This document shows, piece after piece, positions 23,401 to 31,546 of a stretch of DNA of 33,870 nucleotides. The notes under the pieces are model-generated. The model worked only from the letters and a program-made list of their open reading frames with translations. It was not told the origin of the DNA and did no database searches. Every line of letters begins with the position of its first letter. The stretch's first letter is position 1. Source of the DNA: Candidatus Terrybacteria bacterium RIFCSPHIGHO2_01_FULL_43_35 (lineage in GTDB: Bacteria; Patescibacteriota; Minisyncoccia; Terrybacterales; GWB1-40-14); contig MHSR01000008.1 of NCBI GenBank assembly GCA_001822815.1, forward strand, positions 1 to 33,870. The letters run 5' to 3'. The position numbers were made by a program, and so were the translations under genes.

Positions 23401-26400
23401 ATTCGCTTAGTGTTTTTGGCGGAAGGTGGAACGTGGGCGTGCGTCCTATGAGCGCAAGCGCTGATTGGTCATATAATAAAGAGCCGCAAACTGTTGAGTT
23501 TTTATTTGATTCTTCCGTTGAAACAAAAACCGTTAATTTCGAAGTTTCTTCTACTGATGCTTGGATAAGCGGTTCCATAAAGAATGCTGATGGCAGTGTT
23601 CTTCCTGCCGGAGTCGTAAATAATATAGGTTTCTTTAACCCGACGACTAGAACTGGCGCTGGTGGACAAATTGATGTCAGCGGAAATTTCAAGGTGGGTA
23701 TTCAAGCCGGTATTTACGAAGTTTATATTAACTTTTCAGATGCTACGCTTTATGCTCAGCCGATAGCATCTGTTTCAGTAGCTCAGGGAGAGAATAAGAA
23801 TATCGGAATTATACTTGTTTTGAAGAAATCCGGTGAAATAATACGTGGTCGTGTAAGCGGACCAAGCGGAGAGGCTATAGTTGGTGCCGAGGTCCATGCG
23901 TTTATGACAGACGGCGGTGGATTTGTTTCAGCCAGGACCACTTCCGACGGCAATTATGAATTGCGCGTATTCCCCGGAAATTGGAACGTGAGTTTATTAT
24001 CGTCATCCCTTGGCGCCTACACTTTTGCTGGCGCCGCGAGGCCAGGAGTTGTTCAAGCCGGACAAGTTATTATCATGGATTTTGTGTTGACCAAAGCCGA
24101 AGCCGTAATTTTAGGAACGGTAGTTAATTCTTCAGGGACCGTGTTAAGTGATTTCTTCGGCAGTTTTTCAGTAAGACCGCAAGAGGGATACGGTTCAAAT
24201 TCGCTGTTTTACGGTGGACCGGTTGGAAGAGGCCTATTTAATATAGGAGTTCCGCCAGGAAATTATTTGGTAACGGTTTATTCCGGATATAGCTCAGCTT
24301 ATCCCTCAAGTGTGGATGTTGCCGTATCTGTGGCCCGTGGAGAAACCGCTAAAGTTTCGATAGTTGTTGTTAAAAGCTCCACGGTTTTGCAAGGCACTGT
24401 TAAAACCGCTGGCGGCACAGCCGTGACTGGAATAAAGATATGGGTGTTTGCCAATAAAGATACAAATACTTGGCGAGAAGCTTTAGTTGATGCGTCAACA
24501 GGTAAATTTATCATGAACCTTTATCCCGGCACTTGGAATGTTGGCATGAGGACCGAAGGTTCATCTTATATGATCCCACCTCCATCTATACTGAATTTAG
24601 TTGAAGGACAAACTTTGACGCATGATTTTATAGTTAGCGCAGCCGATGCTTTTATAGGCGGTAAAATAACAGATCCATCTGGTAAGTCCGTTGCCAATTT
24701 GTTGGTTTCTGCCGATAATCGAAGCTTCACTCAAGCCGGTACTGTGTTGCCTGGAGAGATAAGGTCTTTCCATGCGTTTTCTGATTCCGTCGGTAATTAT
24801 AAGATAGCGGTTCCATCGGGCACTTATTATATACATGTTTTCTTGGGAGGAACCTCGGATTATCAGGCTCCTGATGAAAAAAGTGCTGTTGTGGCCCAAG
24901 GTGAAACAAAGAACATCGATCTGGTTTTGGTGACAGCTGGAGCAACGCTGCAGGGGCGTGTTACCGAGGGCGGTATCGGAAGACCGGCATTTGTGTGGGC
25001 TTGGAAGGAAGCGGGCGGCACGGCAAATATCAGAGCCAATACCGACGGTTCTTACTTGTTGCGTTTGGGCGTAGGAAGATGGAAAGTAGGCGCTGGTTTT
25101 GAGAGAGATGGAATATTATTCAAGGCCGCGGAGATCCCGTTAGATGTTGTTTCTGAAGGCACATATAACGCAAGCCTTGTGCTGGTAGAAGTTAACATTG
25201 CGGTACCGGAAGTTGTTGTAAATAGTTCCGATGCGTTAGTTGATCAAATCATCAAGAACGATCAAGGAGTTCAGGTAAACATTCCAGCCAATGCCATGGC
25301 AACTCAAGGTTCAGTTACTGTTACTTTGACACCTACAGCTGATGCTGCTTCACAGGGCATAAATAATGTTATTGGTTTAGCTTATGAAATAGCTGCCTTG
25401 GATAACAACGACCAAAAAGTTAACAGCTTGAACGTTCCAATAACCATTACTTTGCCTTACAACGAAAAAACAATAGGAATTGATGAAAATTCCTTGGAAC
25501 TCGCTTTTTGGGATGAGGCTTCTGGATCTTGGCAAGACGTTGCCGGATTCTTCGCGGATACAACAAATAATGTTGTTACGGGTTCAACAACACACTTAAC
25601 TCGTTTTGCGTTGGTTGCGCCGGCCGACATCACTCCGCCGACCTCTCCGACTTCGATACGGGCCAAGGTGGAAACCGGCAAGATTACCTTAAGCTGGAGA
25701 AATCCGACCTCCGATTTTCATAGTGCGCGTATCTATCGTTCGCTTATCGCCGGAGATAAAGGAGTCAAGATTGCAGACAATATCATTAGTTTAAGCTGGA
25801 GCGATTCAGCCGTACAGAATGGAGTAAAATATTACTATAACGTGAAGGCGGTGGACTTGGCCGGCAACGAATCTTCAAGTTTAGCCCAAACGTATGTTGT
25901 GGGAGGAGAACTTACTACAGGCATAATCGGTCCGTACCCCTCGGGAACTCTGTTTAGATTGGTAAATAGTCCGACCGTATGGTATGTCGAGGGCGGCCAG
26001 CGTCGGGCCGTGCCTTCACCGGCCGTATTTGACGCAAGATTTGATTGGAAAAACGTTAAAACAGTATCCGATTCTGATCACACGAATTTATATACAGAAG
26101 GTTCCGCAGTAGGATTTCCAGACGGCATGTTGGTAAAAGGCAATGCCCCGACGGTTTATGTTATTGCTGAAGGCAAGAAGTTGCCCATTGCAAGCGCTGA
26201 AGCGTTTAATGGACTCGGCTATAAAAGGGGGAATATTAAAACTGTTAGTGAGGGCGAACTTGCGGTTCACGCCACTGGTCCCGTCGTATCTTCCGCGGCA
26301 ACATATCCTACCGGAAGTCTGATTCAGAAGGAAGGTGAGTCTACGGTTTGGTATGTGGATCGAGGATTAAAACGAGGATTTCCGACGCTGGATGTATTCC

Positions 26401-26663
26401 AGGTTCGTAAATTTAGTTTCAACAACGTGATTAAAGTTTCGTCTTCTGTCCTTGACTCCATACCATCAGGCGCCCCGTTGTCGTATCCCGATTATACGCT
26501 GGTTAAAGGTGACGCTCCCGAAGTCTATTTTGTGGAAGGAGAAAAGCGCCGTCATATATCTTCTGCAGAGGCATTTAATGCCAACCAATATGATTGGGGG
26601 GCCATAAGAACTGTTCCGGATAGCGTTCTTAATATTTTACCAAAGGGTAGCCAGGTGGGTTAG
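20463..26663 (+). CDS. Giant secreted multidomain protein (cupredoxin, FN3, carboxypeptidase-regulatory-like repeats)
   Basis: 2066 aa from the ATG at 20463 (the track used TTG 20457). Residues 1-37 are a signal peptide (VVLWATVAHA). Residues ~38-135 are a cupredoxin-like domain with DHPTHTLY and YGYHNHLDPAKTGW; the usual Cys and Met copper ligands are absent (YHNH instead of YHC..H..M). FN3 domains follow (two at ~137-322), an Ig-like segment to ~420, then four more FN3 to ~845, several with NAPTNL and WTDNSSNE. Residues ~847-1576 are eight ~90-residue carboxypeptidase-regulatory-like repeats (IRGRVSGPSGEAIVGA). A ZU5-like domain (~1580-1720) ends HLTRFALVAP, then one FN3. The last ~245 residues are four WYVEGGQRRAVPS-type repeats. 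No anchor motif. Its own promoter lies upstream. Likely a long stalk-like surface adhesin. Confidence 0.85.
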   Translation: MSKAFILQNRRVISTFLLAGLAGTAIIFVVLWATVAHAATVDITITTSGFSPSSVTIYPGDTVRWTNSSGAVANVSSNDHPTHTLYSSLNLGDFAPGEVKQLSFTTSTPPGSYGYHNHLDPAKTGWVYISSGPPPMPSSLVATAVSSSQVNLTWTDNATNETHQNIEREVSGSATWSTLTSLGSNITSYSDTTVVAGTSYNYRVQSCLSGSGCSSYTYSNTVTVPSVGDTTPPTAPQNLSATPVSSSRIDLSWGASTDNVSVANYKIYRNGAFWYQTSLLSYSDTGLTGNTTYSYYIKAVDAAGNVSASSNTVSSTTPSGTASCDGLTLTFANNKTSYIVGETVTYTYICTPGGTAANVTVQVVNPSGVPTTYNSATNVSQNTLGFGTSNLAVGTYTLRACFDSNCSPVTASLPFSVVSSSSTDVTLPGVVSNLAYYSADSDTVTLQWTAPGDDGTSGTVSGYDIRYSTTYPSSYSSIENWFNSAIATTNINFDPVILSPAGSIQKATVKGLSSGTNYYFGLKVRDEAYNWSPVSNWANATTTGGTTMGVPNAPTNLTAITILYNQVTLSWTDNSSNEQGFRVYRKLTTDSNWPTTYFSVGANVYNYTDTAVMPLTGYNYKVAAYNADGVIESGAIIVSTPASGTQTGIPNAPTNLQFYLTTSNQVNLNWYDNSSNEDGFKIFRKRAEDAWTSIHYAVVPVNILTYVDTAAEPGKSYYYKVAAYNASGISSESNLVYVMIPNSGGDYPNPPSALRQEPTPTGSSGIALRWDDNANNETKFNIYRRIVGSTEYLFLIQLLGSNIVSYFDGSVSAGIYYDYAVEACREGYGCSSNRAELIHVAFGVDVSGGSIYGKVSTSSGQAVLNARVELRSASSAAFFMYANSGADGGYRLDGVPFGGYSLLAFPPYDRSDLFSSSAQSVNVSDGTPLLRDLQLSGASKTIRGSVKRTDGRTIIDAGVGAWRLDGPGNASAVTDANGNYSLSVFGGRWNVGVRPMSASADWSYNKEPQTVEFLFDSSVETKTVNFEVSSTDAWISGSIKNADGSVLPAGVVNNIGFFNPTTRTGAGGQIDVSGNFKVGIQAGIYEVYINFSDATLYAQPIASVSVAQGENKNIGIILVLKKSGEIIRGRVSGPSGEAIVGAEVHAFMTDGGGFVSARTTSDGNYELRVFPGNWNVSLLSSSLGAYTFAGAARPGVVQAGQVIIMDFVLTKAEAVILGTVVNSSGTVLSDFFGSFSVRPQEGYGSNSLFYGGPVGRGLFNIGVPPGNYLVTVYSGYSSAYPSSVDVAVSVARGETAKVSIVVVKSSTVLQGTVKTAGGTAVTGIKIWVFANKDTNTWREALVDASTGKFIMNLYPGTWNVGMRTEGSSYMIPPPSILNLVEGQTLTHDFIVSAADAFIGGKITDPSGKSVANLLVSADNRSFTQAGTVLPGEIRSFHAFSDSVGNYKIAVPSGTYYIHVFLGGTSDYQAPDEKSAVVAQGETKNIDLVLVTAGATLQGRVTEGGIGRPAFVWAWKEAGGTANIRANTDGSYLLRLGVGRWKVGAGFERDGILFKAAEIPLDVVSEGTYNASLVLVEVNIAVPEVVVNSSDALVDQIIKNDQGVQVNIPANAMATQGSVTVTLTPTADAASQGINNVIGLAYEIAALDNNDQKVNSLNVPITITLPYNEKTIGIDENSLELAFWDEASGSWQDVAGFFADTTNNVVTGSTTHLTRFALVAPADITPPTSPTSIRAKVETGKITLSWRNPTSDFHSARIYRSLIAGDKGVKIADNIISLSWSDSAVQNGVKYYYNVKAVDLAGNESSSLAQTYVVGGELTTGIIGPYPSGTLFRLVNSPTVWYVEGGQRRAVPSPAVFDARFDWKNVKTVSDSDHTNLYTEGSAVGFPDGMLVKGNAPTVYVIAEGKKLPIASAEAFNGLGYKRGNIKTVSEGELAVHATGPVVSSAATYPTGSLIQKEGESTVWYVDRGLKRGFPTLDVFQVRKFSFNNVIKVSSSVLDSIPSGAPLSYPDYTLVKGDAPEVYFVEGEKRRHISSAEAFNANQYDWGAIRTVPDSVLNILPKGSQVG

Positions 26664-26685
26664 CAGCGATGATTATTAGTGCAGG

Positions 26686-26714
26686 CCCCGTTTCGTGAAC
26701 AAACGTAACGGGGT
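26686..26714. repeat. CCCCGTT/AACGGGG palindrome (copy 2), possible terminator
   Basis: CCCCGTT (26686-26692) and AACGGGG (26707-26713) close a 14-nt loop 23 nt after the giant gene. The GTG start given in the ORF track for the next gene lies inside the loop. Confidence 0.55.
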
Positions 26715-26724
26715 CTTGGTTCAA

Positions 26725-27525
26725 ATGGGTAGAATCAAAAAATCGATACATAAAGCGATTATTGCCGTAATGATTTTATTCTGTGGCGCAGTGGTTTTTA
26801 TATTATCTTTGAAGACGCCGTTTGTCAGCGAGCATCCGTTAATAAAATTAGTTTTACCCTCCTCGACCGGATTAAGCTCCACACAGTTCAAATCCCATTT
26901 TTACGAAGAGCCAGAAATTTCTTTAGAGAAAATACATATTCAGGCTTTTTATCTGGTTCCCGAAACATTGCAGGTCAATATGCCCGCATCATGGAAAGAT
27001 GATTTTACAAAAGCCCTCATTAAGATACGTGAATTTCACAGCGCCCAATTTAAAAACAGTTCAAATATAACGTTCTCTCTTCTGGAAACCCCAGTTTTGA
27101 CCCAAGACGAGATTATTGCTTCTATTCCCGTCGGCATAGACAGACCCTCACGGGTAGATTTGACAAAAATTGACCAATTCATCGAATCAAAAATCTTGAC
27201 ACCGGGAGCGTTTTTTTATCGCAGTAATTTTGCAGAAATTCCGCCAGGAGCTTTTGTGGTCAAGTTGATTTTCCTTGAAGGTCCTGCCGCCTTGGGAGCA
27301 GAAGGCATTGCTATTTTATCCAGAAGTTATTTTACCGATCCCGTCGTGAATTACGGCACAAGCTTCCTTTACCACGAATTTGGACATGCGCTTGGTATGC
27401 CGGATTTGTATGATTCTGAAAGCGGCGAGACTTTTTCTGACGGCATAATGGGTTCTGGCCGTTATCGTTATATCGATTATGTCCATTTGGATCAGGACAT
27501 AAAAGTTAAGATGGGCATAAAATAA
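26725..27525 (+). CDS. Membrane-anchored HEFGH zinc metalloprotease
   Basis: 266 aa from the ATG at 26725. I prefer it to the GTG at 26695, which lies in a palindrome loop and would only add 10 residues before the basic N-terminus. GRIKKSIHK precedes one transmembrane helix (~10-28, IIAVMILFCGAVVFILSL), and the rest should be extracellular. The active site is YHEFGHALGMPDLYD (H217, E218, H221, then G224 and D227), an HExxHxxGxxD pattern as in M6/M7-type metalloproteases, followed by GIMGSGRY, which fits a Met-turn. No pro-peptide cysteine switch is seen. The histidine-kinase gene begins 7 nt after its stop, so the two are co-transcribed. Confidence 0.85.
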   Translation: MGRIKKSIHKAIIAVMILFCGAVVFILSLKTPFVSEHPLIKLVLPSSTGLSSTQFKSHFYEEPEISLEKIHIQAFYLVPETLQVNMPASWKDDFTKALIKIREFHSAQFKNSSNITFSLLETPVLTQDEIIASIPVGIDRPSRVDLTKIDQFIESKILTPGAFFYRSNFAEIPPGAFVVKLIFLEGPAALGAEGIAILSRSYFTDPVVNYGTSFLYHEFGHALGMPDLYDSESGETFSDGIMGSGRYRYIDYVHLDQDIKVKMGIK

Positions 27526-27532
27526 TCTAAAA

Positions 27533-29557
27533 ATGAAATTCGTTCCGAAGACAAAAAATACATATGGCGACGAACATATTCATCCCGCAAAAGGCGGTAT
27601 ACGACAGAAACTCTTACGCAACTTCGTGATTCTTGGGTTGGTGCCAATTATTGCCTTGAGTATTGCCGGTACTATTTTTCTTGTTATTTCTCGCCAGGAG
27701 AGTATAGAAGAAACCGAAAATCTGCTTTTGAAACAGAAGGCAGAAGAGGTTTCGCGTTTTATTGACGAGACAATAGATGCTTTTGAAGTCCAAGTTGGTT
27801 ACGAGTTTATTGTTCCTCCATCTTCCGGTTATCCGCTGTCGGAAACAGGAATTGCCGCCCTGTATGATTTTAGGTTGGATGCGCAGTTATTTTTACTACA
27901 AAGTCTGTTGTCAACAAACCGCAATTTAGTTGAAGCTGCTTTTATAAACACTCTTCGCACCGAAGAAACAGATACTATACCCAAAAAGCAATTACCGCCT
28001 CCGGGAAAGGAGACAAGAGTTTTAACTCGGCAGCAATTTGAAAACCCCGATTTTAATTACAATTTATTGGATTGCGGCTTAGGTCACGAAGTTTTGGCGG
28101 CAGGAGATTGCGAATATTATGCATTTTATCCCTCCTCAGAATTATTCAAGCAGATTGCGGCCGGTAAGAATTATATTGGTCGTCCATATAAAACGCTGGA
28201 AGGATATTTTATAACATTGGGCGCTCCGGTTAAAAACAGCAACGGTAAGGTAATCGGCGGCATACGCGGCGAACTTTCGTTAAAGCCACTGGAAAGAATT
28301 TTTGCTCAAGCAACGCTCGGAACCAGAGGATATGCTTATCTGATAGACGATTCAGGTTTTCTTATTGCCGCCACCGCAGGTAAAAATTTGCCAAAAGATA
28401 CGACAATAAAAAATACTTTAACCGAAAAATTAGATAAAAGCGTTGGGGTCGTTAGTGCCGGCGTTTCCAGAAATATTTTTGGAGATACGGTTATAGCTTC
28501 GGCGATACCTGTGGGTAGGCTTAATTTGGCTATTATAACCGAATGGCCCTATTCGGATGCTTATTCGGTGGTATATTCTCTGGTCAACCAAGCCGCAGTT
28601 TTCATCCTTATAATTTTAGCGGCCACAGTTATTTTGAGTCGCGTTTTGGCCCGTCAGATAACAAGACCAGTAAACATTTTGCAGTTTGCGGCAAGTAAAA
28701 TAGGGAAGGGCGATTTCGAACCGATATCAGAAATAAAAACAGGTGATGAGCTTGAATTTCTGGCGCATTCTTTAAATAAAATGGCTCAAAGCTTGAAGGA
28801 AATTGAAGAACTGCGCAAGCAGGCCTTGCAGGCTCAACTCTTGGAGGCCAGTTTGGCCAGAGAAAAAGAGCTTGTTGAAATAAAAGATTCCTTTCTGGAC
28901 ACGGCCTCGCATCAATTGCGTACGCCGGTTTCCGCCATACGGTGGCAACTGGAGTTGCTACAAAGCGAAAAAATATCCGATACGGCTAAAGAATTAGTTC
29001 AAGGAGCTTATGAACATGTAGAATTCTTGTCGGAAATATCATCCGATCTAATTAATGCCGCAAGTTATGGTGCGGGTTATCAAGTTAAGAATTTTACCGA
29101 TGTTTCTCTGACTAAAGTAATAGATGAAGTTTTGACCCAGTTTTCTTCGCAGGTAGAGCAAGCCAAGCTTAAAATAAGCAATATTCCTGCAGAGAAGGAC
29201 GTTTCGGTATCTGGTAGCTATCCAGCGCTACGAGTTTTATTTGAGAATATCATAAGGAACGCTATAAGATATACTAAAAGTGAAGGTCAAGTTACTATTA
29301 CAACAATAAATCAAGCTGATTCCGTGGAGGTCCGTGTTGCTGATACGGGTATTGGTATTCCCGCAGAAGAGCATAAAATGCTTTTTCGACAATTCTTCCG
29401 TGCAACCAATGCCATTGAGACAAGGAATGTTGGTACGGGACTCGGTCTTTATATCGCCAAAAACATAGTTGATGGCCATAAGGGCAATATTTGGTTTATT
29501 TCTGAAAGAGATAAGGGCACAACCTTGTTTATCAGCATTCCGGTCAAGCGACAATAG
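27533..29557 (+). CDS. dCache-HAMP sensor histidine kinase
   Basis: The protein is 674 aa. TM1 at ~30-52 (FVILGLVPIIALSIAGTIFLVI); a ~290-residue extracellular dCache-like sensor, with GRPYKTLEGYFITLGAPVKN and TRGYAYLIDDSGFLIAA; TM2 at ~345-370 (QAAVFILIILAATVILSRVLA); HAMP (~371-425, ITRPVNILQFAASKIGKGDF); a short coiled coil; HisKA with SHQLRTP (phospho-acceptor His ~459); HATPase_c with an N box IRNAIRYT, G1 VADTGIGIP and G2 GTGLGLYIAKNIV. All kinase motifs are intact. No response regulator is in the window, so it is an orphan here. Its operon partner is a surface metalloprotease, suggesting that protease level or product is sensed or controlled. A terminator follows at 29578. Confidence 0.95.
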   Translation: MKFVPKTKNTYGDEHIHPAKGGIRQKLLRNFVILGLVPIIALSIAGTIFLVISRQESIEETENLLLKQKAEEVSRFIDETIDAFEVQVGYEFIVPPSSGYPLSETGIAALYDFRLDAQLFLLQSLLSTNRNLVEAAFINTLRTEETDTIPKKQLPPPGKETRVLTRQQFENPDFNYNLLDCGLGHEVLAAGDCEYYAFYPSSELFKQIAAGKNYIGRPYKTLEGYFITLGAPVKNSNGKVIGGIRGELSLKPLERIFAQATLGTRGYAYLIDDSGFLIAATAGKNLPKDTTIKNTLTEKLDKSVGVVSAGVSRNIFGDTVIASAIPVGRLNLAIITEWPYSDAYSVVYSLVNQAAVFILIILAATVILSRVLARQITRPVNILQFAASKIGKGDFEPISEIKTGDELEFLAHSLNKMAQSLKEIEELRKQALQAQLLEASLAREKELVEIKDSFLDTASHQLRTPVSAIRWQLELLQSEKISDTAKELVQGAYEHVEFLSEISSDLINAASYGAGYQVKNFTDVSLTKVIDEVLTQFSSQVEQAKLKISNIPAEKDVSVSGSYPALRVLFENIIRNAIRYTKSEGQVTITTINQADSVEVRVADTGIGIPAEEHKMLFRQFFRATNAIETRNVGTGLGLYIAKNIVDGHKGNIWFISERDKGTTLFISIPVKRQ

Positions 29558-29577
29558 GGGATGAGGTTATTTGTTCA

Positions 29578-29610
29578 ATCCGCATATCTATTATAGATAT
29601 GCGGATATTT
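29578..29610 (+). terminator. Intrinsic terminator after the histidine kinase
   Basis: ATCCGCATATCTA (29578-29590), loop TTA, and TAGATATGCGGAT (29594-29606) are a perfect 13-bp stem followed by ATTTGTTTT. Confidence 0.75.
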
Positions 29611-29613
29611 GTT

Positions 29614-29643
29614 TTGACTTATTTGTGGTTTGGGGATTACAAT
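29614..29643 (+). promoter_or_regulatory. secD promoter, near-leaderless
   Basis: TTGACT (29614-29619), 18-bp spacer, TACAAT (29638-29643). The predicted start (~29650) lies about 4 nt before the ATG at 29654, giving a leaderless or nearly leaderless secD message and ruling out the TTG start at 29630 used by the track. Confidence 0.6.
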
Positions 29644-29653
29644 AGTTAGGCTT

Positions 29654-31399
29654 ATGAAATTTCAGCCTATATTCAATATAATATCGAGACCGATAGGTTC
29701 GGCTAAACGGTTTTTTAGTGGCGTATTTAGGCCCGTAAAATGGCTTTTTGGATTGGGGTTTAAACCGTTGGCTAAAGTACTAAAACTGATTGTCTGGTCA
29801 TCGCGCTTCTCGAAACCATTATTGAAGCCGATGCGCTTTTTGCTTTTAAAATTAGCCAAACCAGTTGAATGGATAGGTGAGGGGACCATTTGGGGCGGAA
29901 AATTCCTCTTGGGAATCTTTGTTTGGCCATTTAGAAAATTGTGGTTATTCTTGCCGTTTCGCAAAAATATCGAAAAAAGGAAACGCAGACGCAATATCTT
30001 AATTTTAGTTTTTATTTTTAGCGTGTTCGCGCTTCTGATTGTCTATCCCAACGTTTGGAATTATCCTTATAATCAGATAGAGCCGCGACTTTGGGGAGCC
30101 ATTGAGAATCTATCTTCTAAATACAATAAGCCGCAGATTAAAGACTGGGCTTCAAAAATTAAAATAACAAAACTTACCGTGAGACCATTTCTTTTGGGGT
30201 TGGATTTGCAAGGCGGCACGCAATTGGTTTATGAAGCGGATTTACACAACATTAGCCCTCAAGACTCTAAAAATGCGCTAGAATCTTTACGGGATGTAAT
30301 TGAAAGACGCGTCAATTTATTCGGTGTGAGAGAGCCGCAAGTTCAATTGGAAAAAAGCGGAAATTCTAACCGCCTACTCGTTGAACTCGCCGGCATCAAA
30401 GATATCAATCAGGCCATAAATGCTTTAGGCAAGACTCCATTTCTTGAATTTAGAGAAGAAAGGAGCCAGGAGGAATTAGATGCTATAAGCCAGGGCCCAA
30501 GCGGAGAACCCTTGCCGCAACAACAGCTTCAGCGGCCCGAAATTATTTTTAAGACGACAAAACTCACAGGACAATATCTAAAAAGAGCTGAGCTTACTTT
30601 TGATCCAACCACGCGTCAAGCCACGGTAGGTCTCCGTTTTAACGATGAGGGTAAAGACATATTTAAGGAGTTAACCGCACGTAATGTTAATAAGCGATTG
30701 GCTATATTCCTTGATGGTTATATAATTAGCGCCCCAACCGTTCAACAGGAAATACCTTCGGGTGAAGCGGTTATAACAGGCACCTTTTCTATTCCGGAAG
30801 CTCAAGAATTAGTACGTAATTTAAATGCCGGAGCCCTTCCCGTGCCTATAAACCTTATTTCTCAGCAAAGCGTTGGTGCAACGCTAGGGCAGGAATCATT
30901 GAATAACATAATGCGCGCCGGGGTAGCGGCTTTGATTGTGGTAGTTTTGTTCATGTTATTACTTTATCGCGTGCCCGGAGCAATTGCTGTTTTCGCCTTG
31001 TGTATTTATTCTGTTTTGACTTTAGCCATCTTTAAGCTACTTCCGGTAACTTTTACCTTGCCCGGCATCGCAGGTTTTATTCTTTCTATAGGTATGGCGG
31101 TTGACGCCAATATCCTTATTTTTGCGCGGATGAAAGAAGAACGTAGGTGGGGACGTTCGGTTGAAGACAGTATTGAGGCTGGTTTTGTGCGTGCCTGGCC
31201 CTCAATACGCGATTCAAACATCGCGACTTTAATAACGACGTCTATTCTATATTTTTTAACCACGAGTTTCGTGCGCGGTTTCGCCTTGACCTTAGGGATC
31301 GGCGTTTTAATGTCTATGTTTTCAGCGGTATTCATCTCCCGTCTTTTGCTTTTGCAGATAGTTCATACCCGTTTATCTAAATGGCAGAAACTATGGTAA
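29654..31399 (+). CDS. secD: Protein translocase subunit SecD with N-terminal extension
   Basis: 581 aa from the ATG. SecDF uses the proton gradient to pull proteins out of SecYEG. Family motifs: LGLDLQGGTQLVYEAD (D1), IERRVNLFGVREPQVQ, FLDGYIISAPTVQQEI and GEAVITGTFS of the periplasmic P1 domain, then five transmembrane helices from ~419 including GIAGFILSIGMAVDANILIFARMKEE. Unusually, ~110 residues precede TM1 (NILILVFIFSVFALLIVYP at ~113): a basic, aromatic, Pro-rich segment with repeated KPLxK/RPxxW words. In typical SecD, TM1 is near the N-terminus. The extension is likely cytoplasmic or membrane-surface. The ATG is chosen over TTG 29630 because the promoter's -10 would overlap the latter's coding region. 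Confidence 0.93.
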   Translation: MKFQPIFNIISRPIGSAKRFFSGVFRPVKWLFGLGFKPLAKVLKLIVWSSRFSKPLLKPMRFLLLKLAKPVEWIGEGTIWGGKFLLGIFVWPFRKLWLFLPFRKNIEKRKRRRNILILVFIFSVFALLIVYPNVWNYPYNQIEPRLWGAIENLSSKYNKPQIKDWASKIKITKLTVRPFLLGLDLQGGTQLVYEADLHNISPQDSKNALESLRDVIERRVNLFGVREPQVQLEKSGNSNRLLVELAGIKDINQAINALGKTPFLEFREERSQEELDAISQGPSGEPLPQQQLQRPEIIFKTTKLTGQYLKRAELTFDPTTRQATVGLRFNDEGKDIFKELTARNVNKRLAIFLDGYIISAPTVQQEIPSGEAVITGTFSIPEAQELVRNLNAGALPVPINLISQQSVGATLGQESLNNIMRAGVAALIVVVLFMLLLYRVPGAIAVFALCIYSVLTLAIFKLLPVTFTLPGIAGFILSIGMAVDANILIFARMKEERRWGRSVEDSIEAGFVRAWPSIRDSNIATLITTSILYFLTTSFVRGFALTLGIGVLMSMFSAVFISRLLLLQIVHTRLSKWQKLW

Positions 31400-31417
31400 T
31401 AATTAAATTTATATATG

Positions 31418-31546
31418 CCCCGTTAGAAAATTGTGTAATACTATGAAACATTTGATACATATTAAGTTAATTGGTTATTTTGCAAGCGCCAAAAAAGTCC
31501 GCAGTACTTTTTCGGCAGCTGACTCGAGGCCAATTTTCTAACGGGG
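31418..31546. repeat. CCCCGTTAGA palindromic unit between secD and secF (copy 3)
   Basis: CCCCGTTAGAAAATTG (31418-31433) and its exact complement (31531-31546) enclose ~97 bp with no ORF. An inner hairpin GCCAAAAAAGT (31488-31498)/ACTTTTTCGGC (31506-31516) also forms. The right arm ends one base before the secF ATG. The arms share CCCCGTTAGA with the palindrome at 8851. It resembles a small non-autonomous insertion, or a regulatory RNA hairpin. Confidence 0.65.

Noticed and set aside
29662-29994. 110-aa - strand ORF opposite the SecD N-terminal extension
   Set aside because: It could cast doubt on the extension, but its composition is that of a complement to a Lys/Phe-rich frame, and the + frame runs uninterrupted into SecD from a good promoter.
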